Under the pieces are notes generated by a model. The model did no database searches. It was given only the letters and a program-made list of their open reading frames with translations, and was not told where the DNA came from. Below, in pieces: positions 39,364-47,153 of a stretch of DNA of 49,755 nucleotides. Position 1 is the first letter of the stretch. The number at the start of each line of letters is the position of its first letter. This stretch comes from Propionicimonas sp. Its GTDB lineage: Bacteria > Actinomycetota > Actinomycetes > Propionibacteriales > Propionibacteriaceae. The position numbers and the translations under genes were made by a program. The stretch lies in assembly GCF_029975155.1 (NCBI RefSeq), contig NZ_JARKPQ010000273.1, forward strand, positions 1 through 49,755, written 5' to 3'.

Positions 39364-39476
39364 AACCGTTCGTCGAGCTTGTCGAGACGCCTCCCAGGGT
39401 CTCGACAAGCTCGACCAGCGATACGGGCGGCTCGACCAGCGATACGGGCGGCTCGGCTCGACCAGCGACACGGGCG
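39364..39476. repeat. Inverted TCGACAAGCTCGAC pair plus three 21-bp tandem units
   Basis: GTCGAGCTTGTCGAGA (39372-39387) and TCTCGACAAGCTCGAC (39400-39415) are perfect 16-bp arms around 12 nt, a possible sodA terminator. Units starting GCTCGACCAGCGATACG begin at 39409, 39430 and 39456, the third after a 5-nt insertion and with one change. Confidence 0.75.
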
Positions 39477-39510
39477 GCGTGACCGGCGACAGAGCGTGAC
39501 CCCCAAGGTC

Positions 39511-39562
39511 ATCCTGAGAAAAACTTGACCTATCTCTCAGGATCAGGCAGGCTTTCTCAGGA
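39511..39562 (+). promoter_or_regulatory. Repeat-rich upstream region of the rpf gene
   Basis: ATCCTGAGA (39511-39519) is inverted against TCTCAGGAT (39535-39543), and TCTCAGGA recurs at 39555-39562, exactly 20 bp further. A TTGACC lies inside the inverted repeat. This is a candidate regulator-binding site. No riboswitch consensus is visible. Confidence 0.4.
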
Positions 39563-39592
39563 AATGCCCGCTAGACCTCGGGGGTCTGTGCT

Positions 39593-40714
39593 TTGAACAA
39601 GGCGATCATCGCCACCACGTTGTCGGCCGCACTGCTGGCCGGCGGCGCGAGCACCGCATCCAGCCTGTACAAGGACGTCGAACTCGTTGTGGACGGACAG
39701 GTGCAGGAGGCGGACGGCTTCGCCCTGACCGTGGCCGACGTCCTGGCGGCGCGCGGCGTGAGCCTGGCCGAGGGCGACGAGGTCGTTCCCGCGGTCGACA
39801 GCCCGGTCAGCAGTGGTGCCACCGTGACCGTCCGGTACAGCAAGCAGCTCACCCTGAACGTCGACGGCACGCCCCGGACGCTCTCGACGACCGCGGCAAC
39901 GCTGAGTGAGGCGCTCGCGACCGACGCCTTGGCGTCCCGTCCGCTCCAGCTGGTGGCCAGCACCTCGTCCACGAGCCTGGTCGGCGCCCGGTACGCCACA
40001 CCGCTGTCCGCACAGCTGCCGCGCACCGGACTCACCGTGGATGTGACCACGGCGAAGCAGATCACCCTGGAGGTCGGCGGCAAGGCGAAGAAGGTCACCA
40101 CCACCGCCCCGACGGTCGCGGACCTGCTGCTCGACGAGGGCCTGGTCGCCGGCAAGACCGACCGGCTCGAGCCGGTGGCGTCGACGGTGATCACCAAGGG
40201 TCAGAAGGTCGTCCTGGACCGGGTGACCGTGAAGACCAAGAAGAAGACCGAGACCGTCGCCTTTGACACGGTCCGGAAGTCCAACTCAAGCCTGTGGAAG
40301 GGCGAGTCCCGCGTCGTCACCGCAGGCAAGAACGGCCAGGCCAAGCGCACCTACGAGATCACCGTGGTGAACGGCAAGGTCACGAAGAAGGTCGTGGTGG
40401 CCGAGACCGTCCTGGCCAAGGCGACCGCGCAGGTGCTCGAGGTCGGCACGAAGACCTCCAGCAACGGCGTGGGCATCAACATGGCGCGGGCGGCGATGTG
40501 GGACCGGATCGCCCGCTGCGAGTCCGGCGGCAACTGGCACATCAACACTGGCAACGGCTACTACGGTGGCCTGCAGTTCAACCTGGCGTCCTGGCGGGCC
40601 AACGGCGGTCGTGACTTCGCCGCCTACCCGCATCAGGCCAGCCGCGCAGAGCAGATCACGGTGGCGAACCGCTACTACGCGAAGGCCGGCACCAGACCCT
40701 GGACGTGTGCCTGA
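39593..40714 (+). CDS. Resuscitation-promoting factor (RpfB-like)
   Basis: 373 aa. An N-terminal signal/anchor (MNKAIIATTLSAALLAGGASTASS) precedes three DUF348 ubiquitin-like repeats (about residues 27-185; each with the TVADVL or TLSEAL motif), a G5 domain (about 190-285), and a C-terminal lysozyme-like Rpf domain (AAMWDRIARCESGGNWHINTGNGYYGGLQFNLASW) with the catalytic Glu in CESGGNW and a Cys pair. The exported enzyme cleaves peptidoglycan and promotes exit from dormancy. The start is TTG at 39593 without a clear ribosome site, so it may lie elsewhere nearby. Confidence 0.9.
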   Translation: MNKAIIATTLSAALLAGGASTASSLYKDVELVVDGQVQEADGFALTVADVLAARGVSLAEGDEVVPAVDSPVSSGATVTVRYSKQLTLNVDGTPRTLSTTAATLSEALATDALASRPLQLVASTSSTSLVGARYATPLSAQLPRTGLTVDVTTAKQITLEVGGKAKKVTTTAPTVADLLLDEGLVAGKTDRLEPVASTVITKGQKVVLDRVTVKTKKKTETVAFDTVRKSNSSLWKGESRVVTAGKNGQAKRTYEITVVNGKVTKKVVVAETVLAKATAQVLEVGTKTSSNGVGINMARAAMWDRIARCESGGNWHINTGNGYYGGLQFNLASWRANGGRDFAAYPHQASRAEQITVANRYYAKAGTRPWTCA

Positions 40715-40746
40715 CCCCCTCCGGGCACACCACCCTCCCCCGACCC

Positions 40747-40792
40747 AACGGCCCCGGAGAGCTCACTCCCCCCGAGTCTCTCCGGGGCCGTT
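40747..40792 (+). terminator. rpf terminator hairpin
   Basis: AACGGCCCCGGAGAG (40747-40761) pairs perfectly with CTCTCCGGGGCCGTT (40778-40792) around 16 nt, followed by a modest T-rich stretch. Confidence 0.8.
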
Positions 40793-40888
40793 GTATGTCT
40801 TCCTCCCGGAGCTGACTCCCTCCAGCCCGGGTCCGCACCGGCCGACACGGCACTTGTCGGCCGCCGTCGGACGAGCCAGAGTGTGCGC

Positions 40889-42334
40889 ATGACCGACGCC
40901 TCAGGCTCCCGCGACAATTCCACTCCGGGCGGCGCCGCGTCCCCCGTCGAGAGCAAGGCGATCGGCCGGGCAGCGCGGAAGGCTCTTCCGCTGGCTGCCC
41001 AGGCTGACTTCCCTTCCACGGCGGACCGTGATCCCGTGGCGCTCCTGCTGCGACAGGCGGAGTCGCGCGTCCCCGAACTCGTGCCGGTGCGGCACGGACG
41101 CATGCTGGTCTCGCCGTTCACGTTCTACCGCGGCGCGGCACTCGTGATGGCGGCCGACCTGGGCGCGGCCCCGTCCGCCGGTCTGCCCGTGCAGCTGTGC
41201 GGGGACGCACACCTGGCCAACTTCGGCGCCTACGCGTCGCCGGAGCGCAATCTGGTCTTCGACATCAACGACTTCGACGAGACCCTGCCCGGGCCCTTCG
41301 AATGGGACGTGAAGCGGCTGGCCGCCAGCCTCGTGATCGCCGGTGAGGACAACGGCTTCAGCAGCGGCGACTGCCGGAATACCGCCCTCGCCGCCGTCGA
41401 GCGGTACCGGGTCGCCATACGGCAGTTCGCGAAGCAGTCCATCCTCGACGTCTGGTACGCCCACCTCGACGTCGACAGGGCCTGGGCCGGCTTCACCGCA
41501 TCCCTCAGCGCGGGCAAGCAGAAGAAGCACAAGCAGGCGATCCGCTCGGTGTCGACCGCGCTGGCGAAGTCGAGAACCAGAACGAGCCTGCAGGCGATCG
41601 GAAAGCTCACCACCGTACGGGACGGCCACCGCCGAATCGTCGCCGATCCACCCCTGGTCGTGCCTCTGGACGATCTGACGGCCCTCGACCCGGTCGCGGT
41701 ACGGAGCGAACTCGGTTCACTCGTGGCCGCGTACCGCGAGACGCTCCCCGCCGATCGGCGGACCCTGCTGGATCACTTCACCCTCACCGACGTCGCCCAC
41801 AAGGTGGTGGGAGTGGGCAGCGTCGGCACCCGCGCCTGGATCCTGCTCTTCGAGGGGAAGGACGAGGGCGAGGCGGTCGTGCTGCAGGCCAAGCAGGCCC
41901 AGGAGTCGGTGCTGGCGGCCTACGCCGGCCGATCGCGGTACGTCAATCAGGGAGAGCGCGTGGTGTCCGGGCAGCGGTTGATGCAGGCGTCCAGCGACAT
42001 CTTCCTCGGCTGGCTGCAGGGCCCTCGGATCGGTGGCACCCACACCGACTACTACCTGCGGCAGCTGCGCGACTGGAAGCTGTCCGCGGACATCGGGGAG
42101 ATGTCTCCCCCCAGCCTGCTCACCTACGCCCGGATGTGCGGCTGGACGCTCGCCCGCGCCCACGCCAAGTCCGGCGACCGGGTGGCGATCGCCGCCTATC
42201 TGGGCAAGTCGGCCGAGTTCGAGAACGCCGTGGTGGACTTCGCCGAGGCCTACGCCCGGCAGAACGAGCGCGACTACGACGCACTGCGCGAAGCGGTCGC
42301 CTCCGGCCGCGTGCAGGCCACGATGGGGGCCTGA
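40889..42334 (+). CDS. DUF2252 family protein (kinase-like fold)
   Basis: 481 aa. LVPVRHGRMLVSPFTFYRGAALVMAADL and VQLCGDAHLANFGAYASPERNLVFDINDFDETLPGPFEWDVKRLAASL are DUF2252 hallmarks. The GDAHxxN and DFD parts resemble the catalytic and metal loops of aminoglycoside-phosphotransferase-type kinases. The substrate is unknown. ATG 40889 is chosen over a GTG 6 nt upstream. The gene is alone between the rpf gene and the ribosomal operon. Confidence 0.85.
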   Translation: MTDASGSRDNSTPGGAASPVESKAIGRAARKALPLAAQADFPSTADRDPVALLLRQAESRVPELVPVRHGRMLVSPFTFYRGAALVMAADLGAAPSAGLPVQLCGDAHLANFGAYASPERNLVFDINDFDETLPGPFEWDVKRLAASLVIAGEDNGFSSGDCRNTALAAVERYRVAIRQFAKQSILDVWYAHLDVDRAWAGFTASLSAGKQKKHKQAIRSVSTALAKSRTRTSLQAIGKLTTVRDGHRRIVADPPLVVPLDDLTALDPVAVRSELGSLVAAYRETLPADRRTLLDHFTLTDVAHKVVGVGSVGTRAWILLFEGKDEGEAVVLQAKQAQESVLAAYAGRSRYVNQGERVVSGQRLMQASSDIFLGWLQGPRIGGTHTDYYLRQLRDWKLSADIGEMSPPSLLTYARMCGWTLARAHAKSGDRVAIAAYLGKSAEFENAVVDFAEAYARQNERDYDALREAVASGRVQATMGA

Positions 42335-42361
42335 ACCCACCGGCCCTGACTGCTCAGGCCT

Positions 42362-42438
42362 GGGAGGATCTGCGCGTTCGACCAGCCTCCTCCGCGGGCG
42401 CCGCTCAGCCAGGGAGCATCGACTGTGCGGATCCTCCC
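42362..42438. repeat. GGGAGGAT...ATCCTCCC element, copy C (77 bp)
   Basis: Termini GGGAGGATCTGC and GTGCGGATCCTCCC, like copies A and B, with a different interior. It lies just after the DUF2252 stop, next to the hairpin repeat that follows. Confidence 0.65.
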
Positions 42439-42451
42439 CCCACCCGTTCGG

Positions 42452-42486
42452 GCCCTTCGTGACGCGATCCTCGTCCCTCGGATCGC
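42452..42486 (-). repeat. Hairpin repeat, copy 3 (inverted)
   Basis: On the minus strand: stem GCGATCC, loop GAGGGACGA, stem GGATCGC, then CGTCACGAAGGGC. The loop differs by one base from copies 1 and 2, and the stem sequence is different but pairs fully over 7 bp. Confidence 0.65.
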
Positions 42487-42519
42487 TGGGGATCAGTTGG
42501 GGCGCGGGCCAGGGACGCA

Positions 42520-42552
42520 GAACCGCCCGTCCCTGATCGGGACGGGCGGTTC
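42520..42552. terminator. Terminator downstream of rplQ
   Basis: GAACCGCCCGTCCC (42520-42533) pairs perfectly with GGGACGGGCGGTTC (42539-42552) around TGATC. It lies 17 nt after the rplQ stop and ends the ribosomal-protein operon. Confidence 0.8.
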
Positions 42553-42569
42553 GGCAGTGCTGCGGGCGC

Positions 42570-43178
42570 TCAGGCCTTGGCGTCCTCGGTCTCCTGGGCT
42601 GCGCCCTCGGTGTCCGCGTCGACGGCAGCCGGGTCGGCGTCCGTGGTCTCGGCAACGGGTGCCTCCTCGACCACGACCTCCTCGACCGGTGCCTCCTCGA
42701 CCGGTGCCTCCTCGACCTTGTCGGCCTTCTTGGTGGCAGCCTTCCTGGCCGGTGCCTTCTTCTCCGCCGGCTCGGCCTTCTTGGCCGAGGCCTTCGCCTT
42801 TGCCTTGCGGGATTCCTCGACGCTCTCGGTGACGATCTCGATCACGGCCATGGGAGCGTTGTCGCCCTTGCGCGGCCCGATCTTGGTGATCCGGGTGTAG
42901 CCACCCTCGCGCTCGGCGAGCTTCGGGGCGATCTCGGTGAACAGGGTGTGCACGACACCCTTGTCCGTGACCGTCTGCAGCACGATCCGCCGGTTGTGCA
43001 GGTCGCCCCGCTTGGCCTTGCTGATCAGCCGGTCGGCCAGCGGCTGGACGCGCTTGGCCTTGGCCTCGGTCGTGGTGATCTTGCCATGCTGGAACAGCTG
43101 CGTGGCCAGGTTGGCCAGGATGATCCGCTGGTGGGCCGGGCTACCCCCGAAACGGGGCCCCTTGGTCGGCTTGGGCAT
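42570..43178 (-). CDS. rplQ: 50S ribosomal protein L17 with long C-terminal extension
   Basis: 202 aa. Residues 1-120 are a normal L17 ([49 protein letters not shown]). Beyond it lies an 80-residue Ala/Lys-rich then acidic tail with repeated EEAPVEE units, a common but variable actinobacterial addition. It is the last gene of the operon, 28 nt after rpoA, and is followed by a strong terminator. Confidence 0.95.
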   Translation of the reverse strand: MPKPTKGPRFGGSPAHQRIILANLATQLFQHGKITTTEAKAKRVQPLADRLISKAKRGDLHNRRIVLQTVTDKGVVHTLFTEIAPKLAEREGGYTRITKIGPRKGDNAPMAVIEIVTESVEESRKAKAKASAKKAEPAEKKAPARKAATKKADKVEEAPVEEAPVEEVVVEEAPVAETTDADPAAVDADTEGAAQETEDAKA

Positions 43179-43206
43179 TGTTCGCTATCTCCTGTATGGC
43201 GAGGGA

Positions 43207-44211
43207 TCAGTACGAGTCGTCGTAGTCGACGTCGGTGTCGTAGTTGGACAGGGCGCTCAGCGGGTCGAAGCCCGGCGAGCTGTCCTTGAGCGAGAGGCCC
43301 ATCTCGTGCAGCCGCAGCTTGACCTCCTCGATCGACTTGGAGCCGAAGTTGCGGATGTCCAGCAGGTCCTGCTCCGAGCGGGAGACCAGCTCGCTGACCG
43401 TGTGAATGCCCTCGCGCTTGAGGCAGTTGTAGCTGCGCATGGTGAGCTTCAGCTCCTCCACCGGCAGGGCGAGGTCGGCGGCCAGCTGCTCGTCGACCGG
43501 GGACGGGCCGATCTCGATGCCCTCGGCGTCCACGTTCAGCTCACGGGCGAGGCCGAACAGCTCGACCAGCGTCTTGCCGGCCGACGCCATGGCGTCCCGC
43601 GGCTTGATCGAGGGCTTGGTCTCCACGTCCACGACCAGCTTGTCGAAGTCGGTGCGCTGCTCGACGCGGGTGGCCTCCACCTTGTAGGTGACCTTCAGCA
43701 CCGGGGAGTAGATCGAGTCGACCGGGATCCGGCCGATCTCGGCGTCCGGGTTCTTGTTCTGGACGGCGGAGACGTAGCCACGGCCGCGCTCGACGACCAG
43801 CTCCATCTCCATCCGGCCGGTCTCGTTCAGCGTGGCGATGTGCAGGTCGGGATTGTGCACCTCCACCCCGGCGGGCGGGGCGATGTCGGCGGCGGTGACC
43901 GCACCCGCGCCGGACTTGCGCAGGTACATCACCACCGGCTCGTCCTCCTCGGAGGAGAGCACGAGCTGCTTGAGGTTGAGGATGATCTCGGTCACGTCCT
44001 CGACAACCCCGGGCAGGGTGGAGAACTCGTGCTGGTTGCCCTCGATCCTGATGCTGGTCACCGCCGCGCCCGGAATGGACGACAGCAGGGTCCGGCGCAG
44101 CGAGTTGCCGAGGGTGTAGCCGAAGCCGGGCTCCAGCGGCTCGATGACGAACCGGGAGCGGAACTCGTCGACGACCTCTTCGGTAAGGATCGGGCGCTGT
44201 GCGATGAGCAT
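43207..44211 (-). CDS. rpoA: DNA-directed RNA polymerase subunit alpha
   Basis: 334 aa. N-terminal assembly domain ([39 protein letters not shown]), linker, and C-terminal DNA/activator-binding domain ([58 protein letters not shown]). The alphaCTD is intact. It follows rpsD after a 126-bp gap that contains an 18-bp palindrome. Confidence 0.98.
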   Translation of the reverse strand: MLIAQRPILTEEVVDEFRSRFVIEPLEPGFGYTLGNSLRRTLLSSIPGAAVTSIRIEGNQHEFSTLPGVVEDVTEIILNLKQLVLSSEEDEPVVMYLRKSGAGAVTAADIAPPAGVEVHNPDLHIATLNETGRMEMELVVERGRGYVSAVQNKNPDAEIGRIPVDSIYSPVLKVTYKVEATRVEQRTDFDKLVVDVETKPSIKPRDAMASAGKTLVELFGLARELNVDAEGIEIGPSPVDEQLAADLALPVEELKLTMRSYNCLKREGIHTVSELVSRSEQDLLDIRNFGSKSIEEVKLRLHEMGLSLKDSSPGFDPLSALSNYDTDVDYDDSY

Positions 44212-44290
44212 TCTTCTGTTTCTTCCTCTCCACCGCCCGCTATATGACGGTGACTGGTTGCCCCGGACGCCCTGCCCGGAGCGGAGTGTT

Positions 44291-44328
44291 CCCTGAGCTT
44301 GACGAAGGGGCCTTCGTCAAGCTCAGGG
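44291..44328. repeat. 18-bp-arm palindrome between rpsD and rpoA
   Basis: CCCTGAGCTTGACGAAGG (44291-44308) and CCTTCGTCAAGCTCAGGG (44311-44328) are perfect arms around GG. This resembles a dispersed GAGCTTGTCGAAGGG-type repeat known to me from other genomes. It lies inside the operon and could attenuate transcription or protect mRNA ends. Confidence 0.75.
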
Positions 44329-44337
44329 GCCGAAGGC

Positions 44338-44943
44338 TTACTTCGAGTAGAGCTCGACGATCAACTGCTCGGCGACGTCGATGACGATCTGCTCGCGGAC
44401 GGGCAGCTGGTGCACCAGGATCCGGCCCTTGTTGGGACGGACGGTCAGCCAGCCCGGCACGACCCTCTCGTTGTGGGTCTCGCGAGCCACGACCAGCGGG
44501 TACACGTTCATCGACTTCGGCTTGATGTCGATCACGTCGTAGGCGCTCACCCGGTAGCTCGGGACGTTCACCTTCTTGCCGTTGACCATGAAGTGGCCGT
44601 GGACGACCAGCTGCCGGGCCTGGCGACGGGTGGACGCGAGGCCCGCCCGGTACACGACGTTGTCGAGGCGGGACTCGAGGATGATCAGCAGGTTGTCACC
44701 GGTCTTGCCGGACAGCCGGTTGGCCTCCTCGTAGTAACGGCGGAACTGCTTCTCGAGCACGCCATAGGCGTAGCGGGCCTTCTGCTTCTCCTTGAGCTGC
44801 AGCAGGTACTCGCTCTCCTTGGTGCGGCCGCGGCCGTGCATGCCCGGGGGGTACGGACGGTGCTCGAAGGCCTTGTCGTTGCCCACCAGGTCGGTGCCGA
44901 GCCGGCGGGACTTCTTGGTGATGGGGCCGGTGTAACGGGCCAT
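44338..44943 (-). CDS. rpsD: 30S ribosomal protein S4
   Basis: 201 aa. MARYTGPITKKSRRLGTDL is the actinobacterial S4 start. An S4 RNA-binding domain is in RLDNVVYRAGLASTRRQARQLVVHGHFMVNGKKVNVPSYRVSAYDVI. No zinc Cys cluster is present near the N-terminus, i.e. a C-minus form. S4 autoregulates the alpha operon in some bacteria. Order rpsK-rpsD-rpoA is conserved. Confidence 0.97.
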   Translation of the reverse strand: MARYTGPITKKSRRLGTDLVGNDKAFEHRPYPPGMHGRGRTKESEYLLQLKEKQKARYAYGVLEKQFRRYYEEANRLSGKTGDNLLIILESRLDNVVYRAGLASTRRQARQLVVHGHFMVNGKKVNVPSYRVSAYDVIDIKPKSMNVYPLVVARETHNERVVPGWLTVRPNKGRILVHQLPVREQIVIDVAEQLIVELYSK

Positions 44944-44967
44944 GGTTCTCTCCTCTTCGGCTCAGGA

Positions 44968-45384
44968 CTAGACGCGACGGCGCTTCGGCGGACGGCAACC
45001 GTTGTGCGGCACCGGCGTGACGTCGGAGATCGGACCGATCTCCAGGCCGACGGCGCCGAGCGAACGGATCGCGGTCTCGCGGCCGGAGCCGGGACCCTTG
45101 ACGAAGACGTCCACCCGCTTCATGCCGTGCTCCATGGCGCGGCGGCCCGCGGCCTCGGCGGCCATCTGGGCGGCGAACGGGGTGGACTTGCGGGAGCCCT
45201 TGAAGCCGACGGTGCCGGCGGAGGCCCATGAGATCACGGCACCCGTGGGATCGGTGATCGAGATGATCGTGTTGTTGAACGTGCTCTTGATGTGCGCCTG
45301 ACCGGCGACCACGTTCTTCTTTTCCTTGCGACGCACCTTGCTCTTGGCGTTCTTGGCGCTCGCACTGCGGCCTGCAGTAGCCAA
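44968..45384 (-). CDS. rpsK: 30S ribosomal protein S11
   Basis: 138 aa. A basic N-terminal extension precedes the S11 core ([80 protein letters not shown]). It is normal in length and position, between rpsM and rpsD. Confidence 0.97.
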   Translation of the reverse strand: MATAGRSASAKNAKSKVRRKEKKNVVAGQAHIKSTFNNTIISITDPTGAVISWASAGTVGFKGSRKSTPFAAQMAAEAAGRRAMEHGMKRVDVFVKGPGSGRETAIRSLGAVGLEIGPISDVTPVPHNGCRPPKRRRV

Positions 45385-45420
45385 TTCAGTTACTCCTGGT
45401 TATCTCGTGTCCGGGGGCCG

Positions 45421-45798
45421 CTATCTGCGGGCCTTCTTCTTGCCGGCGACAGCCTTCTTCTTGCCCTTGCGGGTACGGGCGTTCGTCCGGGTGCGCTGAC
45501 CGCGGACCGGAAGGCCCATGCGATGACGACGGCCCTGGTAAGAGCCGATCTCGATCTTGCGACGGATGTCGGCGGCGACGCTGCGGCGCAGGTCACCCTC
45601 GGTCTCGAAGTTCGCCTCGATGTAGTCGCGAAGCGCAACGAGATGGTCGTCGGTGAGTTCGTGGACACGGATGTCGCCACTGATGCCAGTGGCCGCCAGG
45701 GTCTCCTTGGCGCGGGTACGGCCGATGCCGTAGATGTAGGTGAGGGCGATCTCGAGGCGCTTCTCGCGCGGCAGATCGACCCCGATGAGGCGTGCCAT
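45421..45798 (-). CDS. rpsM: 30S ribosomal protein S13
   Basis: 125 aa from ATG 45798 ([34 protein letters not shown]). The C-terminal tail ([27 protein letters not shown]) is the usual basic P-site tail. A longer frame to 45972 is not part of S13. Confidence 0.97.
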   Translation of the reverse strand: MARLIGVDLPREKRLEIALTYIYGIGRTRAKETLAATGISGDIRVHELTDDHLVALRDYIEANFETEGDLRRSVAADIRRKIEIGSYQGRRHRMGLPVRGQRTRTNARTRKGKKKAVAGKKKARR

Positions 45799-45886
45799 GT
45801 GCACTGACCTTTCAGGTACCGAACCGGTTTCACCCGACTCGCGAAGGTGTCTGGCGTGATGCGTCCCCTCACCCAAATGGTGTGGG

Positions 45887-46062
45887 CCCCGGCCTTCGTC
45901 CGGGGGTGGCCTGCAAGACATGGTCTGGCAGTTGCGATCACGTTGCTGTGTGTTGTGCGGCTGACGCCGCAATCGGACCCTCGCGGGTCCGGTCTCCTCG
46001 CGGAGTATTCAGTTGTTGAGCTGGCCCGAAGGCCGGGTGTTTCCGCGTCCCGCGCTAGCGGG
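45887..46062 (-). promoter_or_regulatory. Multi-hairpin region between rpmJ and rpsM
   Basis: At least four stems lie in a row: CCCCGG/CCGGGG (45887-45905), TGCGGC/GCCGCA (45956-45971), CGGACCC/GGGTCCG (45974-45991) and CCCGC/GCGGG (46049-46062). The 282-bp gap (45799-46080) is long for this operon and holds no gene. It may be a promoter with a structured leader or an attenuator. Confidence 0.5.
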
Positions 46063-46080
46063 GCCCGGTTGAGCCGAAGC

Positions 46081-46194
46081 TCAGCCCTGGCGCTGCTTGT
46101 GGCGCGGGTTGTCGCAGATCACCATCACGCGACCGTGCCGGCGGATCACCTTGCACTTGTCGCAAATCTTCTTGACGCTCGGCTGAACCTTCAT
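46081..46194 (-). CDS. rpmJ: 50S ribosomal protein L36
   Basis: 37 aa: [20 protein letters not shown] and the rest ending [11 protein letters not shown]. The CxxC...C...H zinc pattern is intact (Cys11, Cys14, Cys27, His32). It lies between infA and rpsM as expected. Confidence 0.97.
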
Positions 46195-46272
46195 CGAGCA
46201 ACTTTCTGACTAGGCGCCGAGCACAGGGATGCCCCCGAGCTTGGCTGGTGGTGGATTCTTGCGGTTGTTGCG

Positions 46273-46494
46273 TTACCGATGCCGGAAGACGATGCGTCCA
46301 CGGGTCAGGTCGTAGGGAGACAGTTCGACGACGACACGGTCAGCCGGAATGATGCGGATGTAGTGCTGCCGCATCTTGCCGCTGATGGTTGCCAACACTT
46401 TGTGACCGTTGGCCAGTTCCACTCGGAACATGGCATTCGGCAGTGCTTCGACCACCGTTCCCTCGAGTTCGAGGGCGCCTTCCTTCTTCGCCAT
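46273..46494 (-). CDS. infA: Translation initiation factor IF-1
   Basis: 73 aa from ATG 46494 ([43 protein letters not shown]), an S1/OB fold. [27 protein letters not shown] is the normal C-terminus. First gene of the minus-strand operon visible here; its promoter must lie in 46495-46652, shared with the divergent membrane-protein gene. Confidence 0.97.
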   Translation of the reverse strand: MAKKEGALELEGTVVEALPNAMFRVELANGHKVLATISGKMRQHYIRIIPADRVVVELSPYDLTRGRIVFRHR

Positions 46495-46652
46495 TACTCC
46501 CAATCGCTGAGCTTGTGTGGGCGCACGCGCCTGTGAGCACAGGTCGTGCAAGGGTCAAGGGTACGCCAATCGAGCCGAACGCCTCAAATCAGCACTGCAC
46601 CACGGCGCCGGGCGCGTACCCTACGCACACGTTCACCGTGTCGAGGGGATCC

Positions 46653-47051
46653 ATGAAGCGCGTCATCAGCACCTGGCCGTACGTCGTATGCGTGCTGGCA
46701 CTCTACCTCGGCTGGCTCGTCCTCGCCCTGGCACCGATGCCGGTCAGCCCCGAGGATCGCCGCAACCTGATGCTGCTGTATGCGGGCACGCTGGCGCCGT
46801 TCGCGATCGCTGCGGCCGGCGCCGTCCTCGGCGCTCGGCGAGGATACGACTGGGTGACGGTGCTCGCCTGCGTGGCGACCTTCGTGGTCGTGGGCACTCT
46901 GAGCGACCTCTTCGGCTGGCACCATCTGCCCCAGCTCGACGGTTTGGGCGCCGCGCTGGTCATCTACGCCGTCGTCGGACATGTCGGTCTGGTGGCGGCG
47001 TTGGGCGTCAAGCGACTCGGCGCCGACCCTCGTCCGGGCTCGACCCGCTGA
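46653..47051 (+). CDS. Small integral membrane protein of unknown function
   Basis: 132 aa. Four hydrophobic segments (YVVCVLALYLGWLVLALAPM, LMLLYAGTLAPFAIAAAGAVLGA, WVTVLACVATFVVVGTLSDL, LGAALVIYAVVGHVGLVAAL). No family is recognised. GAGGGG about 5 nt before ATG 46653 supports the start; the longer open frame overlaps infA antisense. Divergent from infA and followed by HelD after 102 bp. Confidence 0.65.
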   Translation: MKRVISTWPYVVCVLALYLGWLVLALAPMPVSPEDRRNLMLLYAGTLAPFAIAAAGAVLGARRGYDWVTVLACVATFVVVGTLSDLFGWHHLPQLDGLGAALVIYAVVGHVGLVAALGVKRLGADPRPGSTR

Positions 47052-47115
47052 CCGGGATCGAGCACCCCGGTCAGATTTCACGCAGGCAGCCACTCCACAC
47101 AACGCCGGAACGGCG

Positions 47116-47121
47116 TAAACT
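47116..47121 (+). promoter_or_regulatory. Putative -10 (TAAACT) of the HelD-like gene
   Basis: TAAACT lies 32 nt before GTG 47154, with GAAGGA about 7 nt before the start. No clear -35 is visible. Confidence 0.35.
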
Positions 47122-47153
47122 GGTCCGTCGCAAACTTTGCAGAAGGACGACTA

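Noticed and set aside
39409-39476. CRISPR array
   Set aside because: The three 21-bp units are contiguous or 5 nt apart with no spacers, and no cas genes are present.
39477-39592. c-di-AMP (ydaO-type) riboswitch before the rpf gene
   Set aside because: Such riboswitches occur before rpf genes in some actinobacteria, but the gap is too short and the conserved core is not visible.
47052-47153. Rifamycin-associated element upstream of the HelD-like gene
   Set aside because: I looked for the long GC-rich palindrome typical of that element and found only a short CGCC/GGCG repeat and a TAAACT box.
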